Origin: Klenkia soli
Lineage (GTDB): Bacteria; Actinomycetota; Actinomycetes; Mycobacteriales; Geodermatophilaceae
Assembly: GCF_900103975.1 (NCBI RefSeq)
Contig: NZ_FNIR01000003.1
Coordinates: 248,001 to 312,000, forward strand
Length of the DNA: 64,000 nt
Direction: 5' to 3'
Shown in pieces: positions 63,081-64,000 of the stretch; position 1 is the stretch's first letter; each line of letters begins with the position of its first letter. Under the pieces are notes generated by a model that had not been told where the DNA came from, searched no databases, and saw only the letters and a program-made list of their open reading frames with translations. A program made the position numbers and the translations under genes.

Positions 63081-63265
63081 GGGTCGGCCGCCGCGTCAGC
63101 GGGCGGGCCGGGGTCATGGAACCAGTCGGCCGACCCGAGGGTCAACCGGACGTCGAGGCTGAGGGTGGGTCCGTCGCGGCGCTGGTGGGCACCGCCCCGG
63201 ATCACTCCCGACGAGCATAGTGATCGCCGCACGCGGGGCACCCGGGGGTGGGCACCCGCCGCGGC

Positions 63266-63670
63266 TCAGCCCTGGTCGACCAGGGCCTGGTAGGCCTGGG
63301 CGTCCAGCAGCTCGGCGGTGGGGTCGTCGGTGTCGCCGGTGACCTCGATCTCCAGCAGCCAGCCCTCGCCGTAGGGGTCGGAGTTCACCGTCTCGGGCGC
63401 CTCGCCCAGGGCGGTGTTGACCGCCGACACGGTGCCGGCCAGCGGGGCGTACACGTCGGACACGCTCTTGGTCGACTCGACCTCGCCGATCGGGTTGCCC
63501 ACGGTCAGCTCGTCGCCGACCTCGGGCAGCTGGACGAAGACGATGTCGCCGAGGGCGTCCTGGGCGTGGTCGGTGATGCCGATGCGCACCACCGTCGCCG
63601 CGCCCGCGGAGCCCTGTACCTGGGCCCACTCGTGCTGGTCGGTGTAGCGGCGGTCGTCGGGCGTGCTCAT
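63266..63670 (-). CDS. gcvH: Glycine cleavage system H protein
   Basis: A 134-residue lipoyl carrier. The lipoylated lysine is K68 in GEVESTKSVSDVYAPLAG. Start RRYTDQHEWAQV and LGDIVFVQLPEVGDEL are typical. It shuttles the aminomethyl group between the P and T proteins. ATG; 14 bp downstream of the DUF881 gene stop, so the two are likely co-transcribed. Same order as mycobacterial Rv1826-Rv1825. Confidence 0.96.
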   Translation of the reverse strand: MSTPDDRRYTDQHEWAQVQGSAGAATVVRIGITDHAQDALGDIVFVQLPEVGDELTVGNPIGEVESTKSVSDVYAPLAGTVSAVNTALGEAPETVNSDPYGEGWLLEIEVTGDTDDPTAELLDAQAYQALVDQG

Positions 63671-63683
63671 GCTCGTCCTTCTC

Positions 63684-64000
63684 TCAGTTGCCGTCGGGTT
63701 CTGCGTACTGGGGGTCGTCGAGGGGGCGCAGGGCGTCGACGACCACCTCGTCGGACTGGACGATGCGGACGTCGCCGCCCACCCGCCGGACGGTGGCGCT
63801 CACCCCGCCCGGGATGTCCATCGCCGTGGCCAGCACCTGCGGGTCGCCGATCACGACGACGACGTAGGGCGCGGTGATGCCCTGCCCGTCGATGCTCAGC
63901 GCACCGTCGGACCCCGTCACCGCGCTGCTGACCCCGATCCGGACGTCGTCGACCTGCATCGTCTCGGCGCCGGCCCCGCGCAGCTCCTGGATCGTGTTGA
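63684..64000 (-). CDS. DUF881 family protein, C-terminal part
   Basis: The 104 residues in view (start lies beyond the window) match the C-terminus of DUF881 proteins: NTIQELRGAGAETMQVDDVR, APYVVVVIGDPQVLATAMD and the final IVQSDEVVVDAL. These are membrane-anchored envelope proteins often next to a small basic protein and cell-division genes. Orthologue of Rv1825 by position. Confidence 0.88.
   Translation of the reverse strand, partial: NTIQELRGAGAETMQVDDVRIGVSSAVTGSDGALSIDGQGITAPYVVVVIGDPQVLATAMDIPGGVSATVRRVGGDVRIVQSDEVVVDALRPLDDPQYAEPDGN

Overview
The window is very GC-rich, uses many GTG starts, and carries a bacterial proteasome/pupylation locus, RbpA, a GarA/OdhI-type FHA protein and polyprenol-phosphate-mannose synthase. 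This marks an actinobacterium. Neighbourhoods match those of mycobacteria (prcBA-pafABC-tatAC-helY; ppm1/lnt-fxsA-rbpA; gcvP-merR-bfn-ftsR-garA-gcvH). A lysine 2,3-/5,6-aminomutase operon and overall gene style suggest a Geodermatophilaceae-like organism (Blastococcus/Modestobacter/Geodermatophilus); the family assignment is inference.

Layout, left part. 1-9.2 kb: end of prcB, prcA, pafA, an unknown protein, a DUF3866 protein, pafB-pafC, a small membrane protein, tatA-tatC and a diacylglycerol-kinase-like gene. 9.2-15.2 kb: helY helicase, a repeat-rich DUF4333 membrane protein, a 5'-3' exonuclease and a methyltransferase. 15.3-20.9 kb: M24 peptidase, Lrp regulator, NTF2-like protein, a radical SAM gene interrupted by a full intein and preceded by a LexA-type box, an acyltransferase and a GNAT. 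20.9-27.7 kb: lysine degradation (kamA divergent from kdd-amidohydrolase-kamD-kamE-kal). 27.9-30.8 kb: lnt-ppm1-fxsA. 30.9-36.5 kb: rbpA with a SigR-type promoter, a tdk-MFS-plsC-GDPD operon and small genes.

Centre. A 450-bp non-coding stretch (36.47-36.92 kb) holds a 28-bp sequence with the 11-6-11 layout of an XerCD dif site, plus a 25-bp near-perfect palindrome. The heptamer GGGGGAG occurs on the + strand only to the left (19 by eye) and its complement CTCCCCC only to the right (17 by eye). Most genes left of the site are on +, most right of it on -. I read this as the chromosome replication terminus.

Right part. 36.9-42.0 kb: trmL, a YefM-YoeB toxin-antitoxin pair, GNAT-dapA, small enzymes, an acyltransferase and a Rieske protein. 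42.1-53.0 kb: M50 protease, GH65-phosphoglucomutase pair, PEBP, beta-lactamase-like protein, coaA and small VOC/DinB/TPR genes, and a second M24 peptidase. 53.0-57.3 kb: a CitA/CitB-type two-component system divergent from a CitMHS transporter and a universal stress protein. 57.4-64.0 kb: gcvP, two MerR regulators, the bifunctional nuclease family protein, garA/odhI, gcvH and the end of a DUF881 gene, linking glycine cleavage with central metabolic control.

Many genes lack a Shine-Dalgarno sequence and instead have TANNNT 6-7 nt before the start codon, the pattern of leaderless transcription. Many operons are joined by ATGA/GTGA overlaps. No tRNA, rRNA, CRISPR array, prophage or insertion sequence was recognised.
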